Shown: positions 54,827 to 63,353 of the stretch, piece after piece
How positions within the stretch are numbered: the stretch's first letter is position 1
Layout of the letters: the number at the start of each line of letters is the position of its first letter
From: an uncultured Bacteroides sp.
Lineage (GTDB): Bacteria; Bacteroidota; Bacteroidia; Bacteroidales; Bacteroidaceae
DNA: 64,000 bases
Assembly (NCBI GenBank): GCA_937890825.1
Contig: CALADS010000089.1
Location: 108,340-172,339, forward strand
Reading direction: 5' to 3'
The notes under the pieces: model-generated
Told to the model about the DNA's origin: nothing
Database searches by the model: none
The model's input: only the letters and a program-made list of their open reading frames with translations
Made by a program: the position numbers and the translations under genes

Positions 54827-57367
54827 ATGAAAGGTTTATTGAGAGTAAAATTAGTAACTTTGTTGATACTGTTAACCTGTACCCAACTACTAACAGCCCA
54901 ACAAAAGGAAAGCACTTCTTTCCAAATTCAAGGCATCTTGCTCGACTCCATTACCCGGCAAGGAGAACCATATGCCACCATTAAAGTAGCCAGAAAGGAA
55001 TCTCCGCAAAAAGCTGTCAAGATGCTGGTGTCGGACATGAACGGCAAGTTTAAAGAACGCGTTCCCGGCAGCGGCTCCTTTCTGCTGACCATCACTTCGG
55101 TGGGCCGAACCACTATTACCCGACCCTTTACCGCCAGCCAAGGAGAAAAACTGATAGACTTTGGTACGATGCTGGTATCGGATGCTTCGAACGAATTAGG
55201 ACAAATCGAGGTGGTGGCTCAGAAGCCGCTGGTAAAAGCGGATGTAGACAAAATAGAATACAACATTCAAGACGATCCAGACTCTCAATCGAACTCTCTG
55301 CTGGAAATGCTGCGCAAGGTGCCTCTGGTAACCGTAGACGGCGAAGACAACATCAAGGTAAACGGCAGCAGCAGCTTCAAGGTGTACGTCAACGGACGGC
55401 CAAACAACATGATGAGCAATAATCCTACAGAAGTGCTGAAAAGTATGCCAGCCAATTCCATCAAGCATATAGAGGTCATTACCAATCCGGGACCAAAATA
55501 CGATGCCGAAGGCGTAGGAGGCATTCTGAACATTGTAACCGTGGGCAGCGGCATGGAGGGATATACAGCCACCTTTAGTGGAAATGTAAGCAACAATGGC
55601 GGAGGCGGCAGTCTGTTCAGCACCGTGCAGAAGGGCAAACTTACGGTCAGTGCCCGCTATAATTACGATTATAGCAAACAACCGAAAAGCCACAGTGGAG
55701 GCACCCGAACCACCCTGCCCGAACGGCTGACAGAGCACTCCTCTGACGTGCTTTATGAAAACAGCAACAAAGGCAACCACCGCTTTCATGCCGGAAGCCT
55801 GGAGGCAAGCTATGAAATAGATACCCTGCGGCTCGTCTCTATGTCGTTTGGCCTATGGGGCGGAGGTTATCGCGGCGACAGAGACGGACACCAACTAGGA
55901 AGCCATCCTTCTTTAGGTGAACTTTATGAATATGCCACCGTAGGTCGCACCAAAAACTCCTGGTTCTCTATTGATGGAGGCATCGACTATCAGCGACTCT
56001 TCCATACCCAAAACCGGATGCTGACATTCTCGTATAAAATCAATACCAACCCTTCTACATCCGACGACTATACCGACTACGTAAACAAAACCGCAGTACC
56101 CGAATGGGAGGATTTCATCCACCGCCTGACGAATCTGCATACCGACGGGAAGCAACACACCACAGAACATACGTTTCAGGTGGATTATACCACCCCTATC
56201 GGCAAGTTGCACACCATAGAGGGAGGAGTGAAATACATCTTGCGCGACAATGCAGCAGACAACGACCGCTATGAACAGACATCGGACAGCCCGGAAGCCG
56301 ACTATGCGTTTGACGAAGAATACAGCTCGCACTACAAGCATCAGAACGATATTCTGGCGGCTTATCTGGGCTACGGACTGAAATGGAAAAAACTGTCGGG
56401 CCGCTTGGGCTTGCGCTACGAATTTACACATCAGGAAGTGAAATACCTGCTAGGCAAAGGAGAAGATTTCCAAAAGGACTTCAACGACCTGGTGCCATCG
56501 GCCAGTATCGGCTATCAACTGACCGACCTTTCGAACCTCCGTCTAGGGTATAACATGCGTATCTACCGACCGGGTATCTGGTACCTGAACCCCTATCTAG
56601 ACGACAGCAACCCCAGCAACCTGTCGCAAGGTAACCCGAATCTGAACAGCGAAAAGAGTCATAACCTAAACTTGAGTTACAGTAACTTCACCCAGAAGTT
56701 CAATCTCAACGTAGGTATCCACTATTCGTTCACCAACAATAGCATAGAACATGTAAACACCTTGATGCAAGATACGGAAATACCGGGATTGCAAAACCCC
56801 ACTGGCAAAGAGGTACTCTACAGCACGTATTATAACATGGGAAAGAACCGCACGGTAGGGCTGAATGGCTACATCAACTGGAATGCCACTTCCAACACTC
56901 GCCTGTATCTCAACATAAACGGAAGTTATGTATATATAAAGGGAGCAGAGAATCTGAAAAACGACGGCTGGACAATGTTTGCTTTCGGCGGCATCCAGCA
57001 AACACTTCCCAAGGACTGGCGCATCAGCCTCAACCTGATGGGACAGACTCCCTGGATTATGCTGCAAGGAAAAGGCAGCCGTTTCTTTGACTATAGCCTG
57101 AGTGTGAACAAGTCTTTCTTGAAAAAGCGGCTTACCTTATCTGCCTATGCCAGCAACTTCTTCAAGAAGTACAAGCGTAATTCCTCGCACCTGGAAGATG
57201 TGAACTTTGTGCAAAACAGCTACAATCGCTACACCCGGCAACGCTTCGGCTTCAGCATCAGCTACCGCATCGGCGAACTGAAGGCCAGCGTGAAAAAGGC
57301 GACACGCTCTATCAGCAACGACGACGTGAAAGGCGGCGAAGGTAGCGGTGGCGGCGAAGGCCACTAA
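54827..57367 (+). CDS. TonB-dependent receptor-like outer membrane barrel protein
   Basis: An 846-residue protein with a signal peptide ending LLTAQ. Residues about 30-115 are a carboxypeptidase regulatory-like domain (FQIQGILLDSITRQGEPYAT), followed by a plug (VDKIEYNIQDDPDSQSNSLL, then SNNPTEVLKSMPANSIKHIE and GGILNIVTVG) and a barrel to the end with a glycine-rich tail. It is the outer membrane beta-barrel family of Bacteroidetes that lacks a SusD partner; the substrate is unknown. It stands alone, divergent from tolC and downstream of two phased repeat arrays. The C-terminus is GGEGSGGGEGH, an unusual glycine-rich end after the last barrel strand. Confidence 0.85.
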   Translation: MKGLLRVKLVTLLILLTCTQLLTAQQKESTSFQIQGILLDSITRQGEPYATIKVARKESPQKAVKMLVSDMNGKFKERVPGSGSFLLTITSVGRTTITRPFTASQGEKLIDFGTMLVSDASNELGQIEVVAQKPLVKADVDKIEYNIQDDPDSQSNSLLEMLRKVPLVTVDGEDNIKVNGSSSFKVYVNGRPNNMMSNNPTEVLKSMPANSIKHIEVITNPGPKYDAEGVGGILNIVTVGSGMEGYTATFSGNVSNNGGGGSLFSTVQKGKLTVSARYNYDYSKQPKSHSGGTRTTLPERLTEHSSDVLYENSNKGNHRFHAGSLEASYEIDTLRLVSMSFGLWGGGYRGDRDGHQLGSHPSLGELYEYATVGRTKNSWFSIDGGIDYQRLFHTQNRMLTFSYKINTNPSTSDDYTDYVNKTAVPEWEDFIHRLTNLHTDGKQHTTEHTFQVDYTTPIGKLHTIEGGVKYILRDNAADNDRYEQTSDSPEADYAFDEEYSSHYKHQNDILAAYLGYGLKWKKLSGRLGLRYEFTHQEVKYLLGKGEDFQKDFNDLVPSASIGYQLTDLSNLRLGYNMRIYRPGIWYLNPYLDDSNPSNLSQGNPNLNSEKSHNLNLSYSNFTQKFNLNVGIHYSFTNNSIEHVNTLMQDTEIPGLQNPTGKEVLYSTYYNMGKNRTVGLNGYINWNATSNTRLYLNINGSYVYIKGAENLKNDGWTMFAFGGIQQTLPKDWRISLNLMGQTPWIMLQGKGSRFFDYSLSVNKSFLKKRLTLSAYASNFFKKYKRNSSHLEDVNFVQNSYNRYTRQRFGFSISYRIGELKASVKKATRSISNDDVKGGEGSGGGEGH

Positions 57368-57382
57368 CCCTACAGACAGAAG

Positions 57383-57448
57383 AGGTATAGAAATACCTGC
57401 TATAAAGACTATCCCCCGGTTACCAACAAGGGCAACCGGGGGATAGTC
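57383..57448. terminator. Terminator between convergent TonB-linked gene and hisB
   Basis: A perfect 15-bp stem (57407-57421 with 57434-57448, reading GACTATCCCCCGGTT) has a 12-base loop; a smaller hairpin AGGTAT/ATACCT precedes it at 57383-57398. It can serve both convergent transcripts. Confidence 0.88.
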
Positions 57449-57467
57449 ATATCTGTCGGCATCCACC

Positions 57468-58619
57468 CTACAAAACTCCTTTTGAGCTAGGCAGTTCATA
57501 ATGATAGATATCGCGCTTCACAGCCATCTTTACGGCACGTGCCAATGCCTTGAAAATTCCCTCTATCTTATGGTGTTCATTCTGCCCCTCGGCCCGAATG
57601 TGAAGATTCATCCGAGCAGCATCGCTCAGCGACTTGAAGAAATGCAAAAACATTTCCGTGGGCATATCGCCAATCTTTTCACGACTGAACTCTGCCTGCC
57701 ACACCAGCCAGGGACGTCCGCCGAAATCCAGGCACACCTGACAAAGGCAATCATCCATAGGCAACGCATAACCATAACGCTCTATGCCCCGCTTGCTGCC
57801 CAAAGCCTGATACAGACATTCACCCAAGGCCAGTGCCGTATCTTCGATGGTGTGGTGCTCATCCACCTCCAAATCTCCTTTCACCCGAATGGTCAGATCC
57901 AGGCCGCCGTGCTTGCCTATCTGTTCCAGCATATGGTCAAAGAATCCCAGCCCTGTAGCAATGTCACAGTGCCCGTTGCCGTCGAGATTCAACGACACAT
58001 AAATATCCGTTTCCCTGGTAATGCGGCGCACTTCTCCACACCGTTCACCAGCAAACAGAAACTCGGCCACCTTATCCCAATCGGTTGTGGCCAGGGCGCA
58101 CACCTGTTCCAGCCCGCCTGCAGCGGCAGAGCCGCCTTCGCTTTCCGCGTGCAGCAACGAGGTATCGGGCTGAAGGAAGATAGCCCTGCACCCCAAATTC
58201 CTGGCCAGTTCCACATCAGTAGGACGGTCGCCTATCACAAAGCTATGAGCCAAATCGTACTCCGGATTATCCAAATAACGCATCAGCATCCCCGTGCGCG
58301 GCTTCCGGGTAGGAGCCATATCCTGCGGCATACTGCGGTCTATACATACTTCATCAAAGGTAATTCCCTCACCGGCCAGTGTTTTCATCATCAGGTTATG
58401 AGCCGGCCAGAAAGTTTCTTCCGGAAAAGAGGGCGTGCCCAATCCATCCTGATTGGTCACCAGAACAAATTCATAATCCAGCTTGCTGCGGATAAAGCCC
58501 AAATTACGCATCACCTTGGGATAGAATTCCAGTTTCTCCAGCGCATCGAGCTGATAATCCACAGGAGGCTCTATGACCAGGGTTCCATCCCGGTCTATAA
58601 ACAATACTTTCTTTTTCAT
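57468..58619 (-). CDS. hisB: Histidinol-phosphatase/imidazoleglycerol-phosphate dehydratase
   Basis: A 383-residue two-domain HisB catalysing steps 7 and 9 of histidine synthesis. Residues 1-165 are a HAD phosphatase (FIDRDGTLVIEPPVDYQL; VTNQDGLGTPSFPEETFWP; KPRTGMLMRYL; VIGDRPTDVELARNLGC). Residues about 195-383 are the dehydratase with its metal-binding repeats: GLGFFDHMLEQIGKHGGLDL, DEHHTIEDTALALGE and LHIRAEGQNEHHKIEGIFKA. A 25-residue linker joins the halves. It is the last gene of the operon hisG-hisD-hisC-hisB, 14 bases after hisC. Confidence 0.97.
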   Translation of the reverse strand: MKKKVLFIDRDGTLVIEPPVDYQLDALEKLEFYPKVMRNLGFIRSKLDYEFVLVTNQDGLGTPSFPEETFWPAHNLMMKTLAGEGITFDEVCIDRSMPQDMAPTRKPRTGMLMRYLDNPEYDLAHSFVIGDRPTDVELARNLGCRAIFLQPDTSLLHAESEGGSAAAGGLEQVCALATTDWDKVAEFLFAGERCGEVRRITRETDIYVSLNLDGNGHCDIATGLGFFDHMLEQIGKHGGLDLTIRVKGDLEVDEHHTIEDTALALGECLYQALGSKRGIERYGYALPMDDCLCQVCLDFGGRPWLVWQAEFSREKIGDMPTEMFLHFFKSLSDAARMNLHIRAEGQNEHHKIEGIFKALARAVKMAVKRDIYHYELPSSKGVL

Positions 58620-58633
58620 CTTTCTGTCTGCAT

Positions 58634-59680
58634 TTAATGAACACCCGGATAACGCTTCAGTGCTTCGGTCAGTTGCACGTTCTCGTCGCGTGTGCCCACG
58701 GTGATGCGCAGGCAGTTCCTACAGAGCGATACCGTGTGGCGATTGCGCACAATAATCCCCTCGCCCACCAGATACCGATAGATAGAGACCGCATCGGTGA
58801 CACGCACCAAAAAGAAATTGGCATCCGACGGATAAAGCTGCACCGTACAAGGCAACTGTCGGAAAGTCTCCTCCAGATAACCTCGTTCCGTCTTCAAAGT
58901 CTTGACCCACCGCTCTACTTCATAATAACGCTGCAGCATTTCCAAAGCTTGGTGCTGGGTCAAGAGATTCACATTATACGGATATTTGATTTTATTGAAT
59001 ACCTCGATAATCTGACTAGCGGCAAAAGCCATGCCCAACCGGATGGCCGCACATCCCCACGCCTTGGAAAAAGTCTGCAACACTACCAAATTCGGAAACT
59101 CGTTGAGGCGCATCGTCCAGGAAGGAGATGCGGCGAAATCAATGTAGGCCTCATCCACCACCACCAATCCCTGAAAGCTGCGCAGCAGGGCTTCTATTTC
59201 GGCCGAGGAGAGCAGATTGCCCGTAGGATTATTAGGCGAACAGAGAAACATCAGTTTGGTGCGCTCGTCGGCAGCAGCCAGCATCCGGGCGGCAGTAAAC
59301 TGAAACTGCTCATCGAGCAATACCGGCCGGTACTCCACGTCATTGATTTCGGCGCATACCTGATACATACCGTACGTGGGGGCAATGGCCACTACATTGT
59401 CCACCGTGGGCACGCAAAAAGCCCGAAACAGCAAATCAATGGCCTCATCGCTTCCGTTTCCCAAGAATATGCACTCAGGAGCCACCTGCTTTATCTGCGA
59501 CAATCTACATTTCAACTCCCACTGCCTGGGGTCGGGGTAACGGTTGTACGGCGCATTGTAGGGGTTTTCATTGGCATCGAGAAACACCGATGCCACAGCC
59601 CCCTTATATTCATCGCGTGCCGACGAGTAGGGCTTTAATCGCCGTATGTTGGGACGCGTCAATTCTTCTATTGTTTTCAT
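58634..59680 (-). CDS. hisC: Histidinol-phosphate aminotransferase
   Basis: A 348-residue fold-type I PLP aminotransferase of histidine synthesis. Signatures are LDANENPYNAPYNRYPDP, FLGNGSDEAIDLLFRAF, the CSPNNPTGN loop, VVVDEAYIDFA, and the PLP lysine in LQTFSKAWGCAAIRLG near residue 205. It uses glutamate to transaminate imidazole acetol-phosphate. Length and arrangement are normal. It lies between hisD (28 bases upstream) and hisB (14 bases downstream). Confidence 0.97.
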   Translation of the reverse strand: MKTIEELTRPNIRRLKPYSSARDEYKGAVASVFLDANENPYNAPYNRYPDPRQWELKCRLSQIKQVAPECIFLGNGSDEAIDLLFRAFCVPTVDNVVAIAPTYGMYQVCAEINDVEYRPVLLDEQFQFTAARMLAAADERTKLMFLCSPNNPTGNLLSSAEIEALLRSFQGLVVVDEAYIDFAASPSWTMRLNEFPNLVVLQTFSKAWGCAAIRLGMAFAASQIIEVFNKIKYPYNVNLLTQHQALEMLQRYYEVERWVKTLKTERGYLEETFRQLPCTVQLYPSDANFFLVRVTDAVSIYRYLVGEGIIVRNRHTVSLCRNCLRITVGTRDENVQLTEALKRYPGVH

Positions 59681-59708
59681 ATAGACTTTAGGGTTTAAAT
59701 CACTGTAT

Positions 59709-61019
59709 TCACCGGTCTGCCTGCCGGCTTTCTTCCTCTTTCAGCGCAGCCAGCCGCACACTGACCGCATTCTTATGCGCATCCAGTTGCTCGTTGGCCG
59801 CCATGATTTCGATGGCTGGGCCGATGGCACGCAGCCCTTGCGGCTGAATTTCCTGAAACGTAATCTTACGGATAAAACTATCCAGCCCGACTCCACTGTA
59901 TGCCTTGGCATACCCGTTGGTAGGCAGTGTGTGATTGGTGCCCGACGCATAATCGCCCGCACTTTCGGGGGATAAAGGCCCTAAAAACACCGAACCTGCA
60001 TGAACCACCTGCTCTGCCACCGCTGCATACTCCCGGGTATGGATAATCAGGTGTTCGGGAGCATAGGCATTGGTCATCCGCAAAGCCTCGTCCATATCCT
60101 TCACCACTATCAGCCGGCTGTGGGCTAACGACTGTCCGGCTATTTCCTTACGCGGCAACCGGGCCAACTGACGCTCTACCTCCTCTTTCACCGCCTGCTG
60201 CAGTTTCCGAGAAGTGGTAATCAATATTGCCTGACTGTCTATTCCATGCTCTGCCTGACTCAGCAAATCGGCTGCCACAAAAGCCGGACAGGCGGTTTCA
60301 TCGGCCAGCACTTCCACTTCCGACGGGCCGGCCGGCATATCAATGGCCACATCGCGCAGGCTTACCCACTGCTTGGCAGCCGTTACATACTGATTGCCGG
60401 GGCCAAATATCTTATATACCCGAGGGATGCTCTCCGTGCCATAGGCCATGGCCGCAATGGCTTGGATGCCTCCTGCCTTGAACACACGGTTTACCCCGGC
60501 CACCTTGGCGGCAAACAATACAGCCGGATGCACCCTTCCGTCACACCCCGGAGGCGTACAGAGTACGATTTCCCTGCATCCGGCTATCCGGGCAGGAACC
60601 CCCAGCATCAGCACCGTGGAAAACAGAGGTGCCGTGCCGCCGGGAATGTATAGGCCTACCTTCTCAATGGGTACCGCTTTCTGCCAGCAGAACACGCCCG
60701 GAGCCGTCTCCACCTTTTGTCCCACGAAGCATTGCTTTGCATGAAAAGAAGCAATGTTTTCCTTTGCCAAAAGGATAGCTTTCTTCAGTTCTTCACTCAC
60801 CTGCGTCTCAGCCTCCAGCCATTCTTCTTCCGAAACCGCCAGTTGAGACAGTTCCACGCGGTCGAACGTAGCTTCATAAGCCAATACGGCCCGGTCTCCT
60901 TCGGCCTTTACCCGTGCCATAATCTGACGCACGGTATCAAACAAAGCTTCTGTATGTATAACCGGACGTTGCAAGAGTTCCGCCCACTGCGACGGTTCCG
61001 GATAAGTAATCAGTTTCAT
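59709..61019 (-). CDS. hisD: Histidinol dehydrogenase
   Basis: A 436-residue zinc enzyme that oxidises histidinol twice to histidine, the last step of the pathway. The PGG stretch (KVGLYIPGGTAPLFSTVLML), YGTESIPRVYKIFGPGNQYV, and DLLSQAEHGIDSQAILIT carry the conserved glutamine and histidine ligands, and TNAYAPEHLIIHT with the later SAGDYASGTNHTLPTNG complete the active site. The start at 61019 (MKLITYPEPSQW) matches the family; a frame begins at 61034. It follows hisG by 24 bases. Confidence 0.97.
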   Translation of the reverse strand: MKLITYPEPSQWAELLQRPVIHTEALFDTVRQIMARVKAEGDRAVLAYEATFDRVELSQLAVSEEEWLEAETQVSEELKKAILLAKENIASFHAKQCFVGQKVETAPGVFCWQKAVPIEKVGLYIPGGTAPLFSTVLMLGVPARIAGCREIVLCTPPGCDGRVHPAVLFAAKVAGVNRVFKAGGIQAIAAMAYGTESIPRVYKIFGPGNQYVTAAKQWVSLRDVAIDMPAGPSEVEVLADETACPAFVAADLLSQAEHGIDSQAILITTSRKLQQAVKEEVERQLARLPRKEIAGQSLAHSRLIVVKDMDEALRMTNAYAPEHLIIHTREYAAVAEQVVHAGSVFLGPLSPESAGDYASGTNHTLPTNGYAKAYSGVGLDSFIRKITFQEIQPQGLRAIGPAIEIMAANEQLDAHKNAVSVRLAALKEEESRQADR

Positions 61020-61043
61020 ACGTTTTTCCTCCACTTAGTTATC

Positions 61044-61895
61044 CTACAACATCATTTTTTCGATGGGCAACACCAAGATACCTTCCGCCCCCAGCGATTT
61101 CAGTTTGCCGATAATTTCCCAAAAGCATTTCTCGTTGAGCACCGTGTGTACCGAGCACCAGTCTTCCTGAGCCAAGGGCATCACCGTGGGGCTCTTTATG
61201 CCCGGAAGCACAGCCACGATCTCTTCCAGCTTACTCTTGGGCACATTCATCAGCACATATTTCTTGTCTTCGGCTGTCTTCACTGCATTCATACGGAAAA
61301 TCAGTTCTTCCAAAACGGCCTTCTTATCCTCGCTCATGTGCTTATGGCCTATCAGCAAGGCTTCCGAGCGCATCACCACTTCCACTTCTTTCAAGCGATT
61401 GCTCACCAACGTAGAGCCAGAACTGACAATATCGAATATGGCATCGGCCAAGCCAATAGCTGGAGATACCTCTACCGAACCTGTGATGACGTGGATATCA
61501 GCACACACGCCCCGCTCCTGCAGATAACGCGATAAAATAACCGGATAAGAAGTGGCTATCTTCTTGCCATCAAACCAAGAAATACCCGTATAATCTATAT
61601 CCTTAGGTAATGCCAGCGACAAACGACACTTACTGAAACCCAGCCTGCGGATGATTTCGGCATCTTCGCCACGCTCCATAAATTCATTTTCGCCCACTAT
61701 ACCAATATCGGCCACACCGGCAGCTACTGTTTGCGGAATATCATCGTCGCGCAGAAACAGCACTTCTACAGGAAAATTGGACGACTGTACCAAAAGGGTA
61801 CGTTTAGTTGCATTTAATTTAATATCCGATTCTTCCAAAAAAGACATCGTTTCGTCATACAGACGACCTTTGGCTTGTACTGCAATTCTCAACAT
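61044..61895 (-). CDS. hisG: ATP phosphoribosyltransferase (long form)
   Basis: A 283-residue HisG, which joins ATP and PRPP in the first, controlled step of histidine synthesis. LRIAVQAKGRLYDETMSFLE at the start, DIGIVGENEFMERG, and the ADAIFDIVSSGSTLVSNRLKEV PRPP-binding region are family signatures. The C-terminal 75 residues (ILMNVPKSKLEEIVAVLPGI type) are the regulatory domain of the long form, so feedback by histidine is likely and HisZ is not needed. Start at 61895 is the family one; the frame runs open through the leader to 62015. Confidence 0.97.
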   Translation of the reverse strand: MLRIAVQAKGRLYDETMSFLEESDIKLNATKRTLLVQSSNFPVEVLFLRDDDIPQTVAAGVADIGIVGENEFMERGEDAEIIRRLGFSKCRLSLALPKDIDYTGISWFDGKKIATSYPVILSRYLQERGVCADIHVITGSVEVSPAIGLADAIFDIVSSGSTLVSNRLKEVEVVMRSEALLIGHKHMSEDKKAVLEELIFRMNAVKTAEDKKYVLMNVPKSKLEEIVAVLPGIKSPTVMPLAQEDWCSVHTVLNEKCFWEIIGKLKSLGAEGILVLPIEKMML

Positions 61896-61973
61896 AATTT
61901 GTTTGTTTTCTGGGTGATTATCTTTCTGTATCATCGTTCTATACGGTAACCACGCATATGGTTCCAAATAGAA

Positions 61974-62008
61974 AACGAGACTTACTAAAAATATCAGTAA
62001 GCCTCGTT
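61974..62008 (-). terminator. his leader attenuator hairpin
   Basis: On the minus strand AACGAGGCTTACT (62008-61996) pairs with AGTAAGTCTCGTT (61986-61974), 13 bp with one G-U, followed by a short T-run. It is 78 bases before hisG and after the leader peptide, the place of a transcription attenuator. Confidence 0.75.
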
Positions 62009-62060
62009 CATCCATGCCTTTATTTCTTCAACTAAACACACACATGCTTCTGCCCACCGA

Positions 62061-62111
62061 TTATTCGTCGGGATATCGATGATGAAACTGGTATGTTAGA
62101 ACATTATTCAT
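62061..62111 (-). CDS. hisL: his operon leader peptide
   Basis: A 16-codon frame reading MNNVLTYQFHHRYPDE, ending TAA. Two adjacent histidine codons lie ahead of a hairpin terminator and behind a full promoter, the arrangement of a his attenuation leader. The run of two histidines is short compared with enteric leaders. The role in attenuation is inferred from layout; competing antiterminator pairing was not fully resolved. Confidence 0.65.
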   Translation of the reverse strand: MNNVLTYQFHHRYPDE

Positions 62112-62129
62112 ATCAACGGTTATTTTCTA

Positions 62130-62160
62130 CAAATATAAAGTATAGATTTCAATTATCAAA
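62130..62160 (-). promoter_or_regulatory. Promoter of the his operon
   Basis: Minus strand TTTG (62160-62157), 19-base spacer, TATATTTG (62137-62130): both Bacteroides promoter elements at ideal spacing, 19 bases before the leader peptide ATG. Confidence 0.8.
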
Positions 62161-62232
62161 AGATTTATCACAAATATTTTATTTTTTCTTTCAGATAATC
62201 AAATAAGCCAAACATTCTTTTATAAAACCGCC

Positions 62233-62283
62233 ACCCTCCCCATAATCACTTCGTCAGCTAGATGAAGTGATTATGGGGAGGGT
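62233..62283. terminator. Long hairpin terminator after the thioesterase remnant
   Basis: A perfect 20-bp stem pairs 62233-62252 with 62264-62283 around an 11-base loop; the stem reads CCCTCCCCATAATCACTTC with an added A/T pair. TTT follows the right arm on the plus strand and AAAACC precedes it, so it could stop transcription in either direction, next to the his promoter region. Confidence 0.8.
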
Positions 62284-62411
62284 TTCCACACACTTACTAT
62301 CTAGGCACCGTCTTCATAAAATTCCATCTGCACACCAGCCGCATTGTCTGGAGAGCAGTCGAAACAATTATAGCCCTCCATATCCTTCCAGGGATTAATC
62401 AATTTCTTCAT
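62271..62411 (-). pseudogene. Truncated PaaI-type hotdog thioesterase fragment
   Basis: From ATG at 62411 the frame reads MKKLINPWKDMEGYNCFDCS then PDNAAGVQMEFYEDGA and stops (TAG at 62301-62303). Reading through, the next codons give IVSVWKPSP before a second stop. Both pieces match the N-terminus of Bacteroidales PaaI-family thioesterases, whose hotdog domain would be about 100 residues longer. So this is a gene start broken by one stop and then deleted, with a terminator hairpin at the junction. A longer frame up to 62507 runs through the phased repeats and is not real. Confidence 0.7.
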
Positions 62412-62464
62412 GGTAATGATATTTAATGAATATACATATCTATATAGTATTCCGGCAGACGCTG

Positions 62465-62519
62465 TCCAAGCCTTCTCCCTACCCTCTCCGTACCAAGTCC
62501 GTATCAAGTCCGAGTTATA
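62465..62519. repeat. 11-bp phased TCC repeats
   Basis: TCCA, TCCC, TCCG, TCCG and TCCG begin at 62465, 62476, 62487, 62498 and 62509, an exact 11-base period; the best units are TCCGTACCAAG and TCCGTATCAAG. A small dyad TCCGAGT/ACTCGGA closes the array (62509-62528). It lies just upstream of the thioesterase remnant. Confidence 0.7.
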
Positions 62520-62603
62520 GGACTCGGAGAAAACACGCCCCGGATACAGCGAAGCCCCGGAGAGAATCCGACAGAGAAACTGCTTGCAACAAATGCGAAA
62601 AAG

Positions 62604-63269
62604 TCAGAACTTAAAAGAAGCCTCCAATCCGAAGATGTTCTTATCTTTATGTTCTTCCCACTGCCGGCAGTAAAACACTTCCATATCCATGCACGACAGT
62701 ACGGGAAAACTGATACCACCGCGATAGCGCATACGCACCACATCGAAATGCTCGCCTCCGTTCAATCCATTAAACATCTCTACAGAAACGTATGGTTCTA
62801 TTACACAAGAAGGTAAATCATAAGCCAACTTGATGCGAGAGCGTAAACGAAGCTCATCTTTGTGTCCGTCGAGCGTATGCTGAAAGCGCTCACGCAGCGA
62901 TACCTTCCAGTCTTTCCAACGGGTAGACAAAGTACCATCCAAATAATAGCGGTGTCGGATTTTCCAACTGGCAGCATCACGATTACGGTAATGCATTTCA
63001 TAGCCTACCCCCAGCTTAAGGAAAGGCAACGCCTTATATTGAGTGCCCAGTTTCAACCCCCACCGGTCGGTTTCGCTTACATCATCTTTTGTACGCCATT
63101 CCACCCCTCCAGACAAGTCGAACTTCTTACTCAACTGATGCTTCACTCCCATCGTCATCCAAGTGGTATTATCTGTAGATTGAGCAGCCAGCGGCATGGC
63201 CAACATCCAACAACAAGACACTCCGGCTAGAAAAAGCTTTCTCAAACCTTTATTTTTCATAGCATTCAT
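62604..63269 (-). CDS. DUF2490-type outer membrane protein
   Basis: A 221-residue protein with a signal peptide ending MPLAAQ. The mature part is all beta-strand with alternating aromatic residues (WMTMGVKHQLSKKFDLSGGV, YKALPFLKLGVGYEMHYRNR, YLDGTLSTRWKDWKVSLRER) and ends with phenylalanine (FGLEASFKF), typical of a small beta-barrel. The RHRYYLDG-like segment fits DUF2490. Function of the family is unknown. It stands alone, divergent from crcB. An in-frame ATG at 63260 (MKNKGLRKLFLAGVS) is the more natural signal peptide start; the outer ATG at 63269 is kept. Confidence 0.78.
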   Translation of the reverse strand: MNAMKNKGLRKLFLAGVSCCWMLAMPLAAQSTDNTTWMTMGVKHQLSKKFDLSGGVEWRTKDDVSETDRWGLKLGTQYKALPFLKLGVGYEMHYRNRDAASWKIRHRYYLDGTLSTRWKDWKVSLRERFQHTLDGHKDELRLRSRIKLAYDLPSCVIEPYVSVEMFNGLNGGEHFDVVRMRYRGGISFPVLSCMDMEVFYCRQWEEHKDKNIFGLEASFKF

Positions 63270-63296
63270 GATTAATTATTCCTTATGATAAAGGCA

Positions 63297-63304
63297 CAAA
63301 GGTA
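63297..63304 (-). promoter_or_regulatory. -7 element for the DUF2490 gene
   Basis: Minus-strand TACCTTTG, an exact TAnnTTTG match, 27 bases before the start at 63269. Confidence 0.5.
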
Positions 63305-63345
63305 TAAATTTATATGAAACCACGGAGATTTCTACTACAAAAGAC

Positions 63346-63353
63346 TAATTTTG
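63346..63353 (+). promoter_or_regulatory. -7 element for crcB
   Basis: TAATTTTG, an exact TAnnTTTG match, 36 bases before the ATG at 63390. It overlaps the longer open frame from 63351, so that start is unlikely. No fluoride riboswitch was recognised in the short leader. Confidence 0.5.

Noticed and set aside
57501..58637. 378-residue plus-strand open frame opposite hisB
   Set aside because: It is the antisense shadow of hisB, with histidine- and proline-rich composition and no family match.
58637..59638. 333-residue plus-strand open frame opposite hisC
   Set aside because: Antisense shadow of a well-supported conserved gene; no signals of its own.
62412..62507. N-terminal extension of the thioesterase remnant
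   Set aside because: It reads through the 11-bp phased repeats and has no similarity to the family, whose start fits the ATG at 62411.
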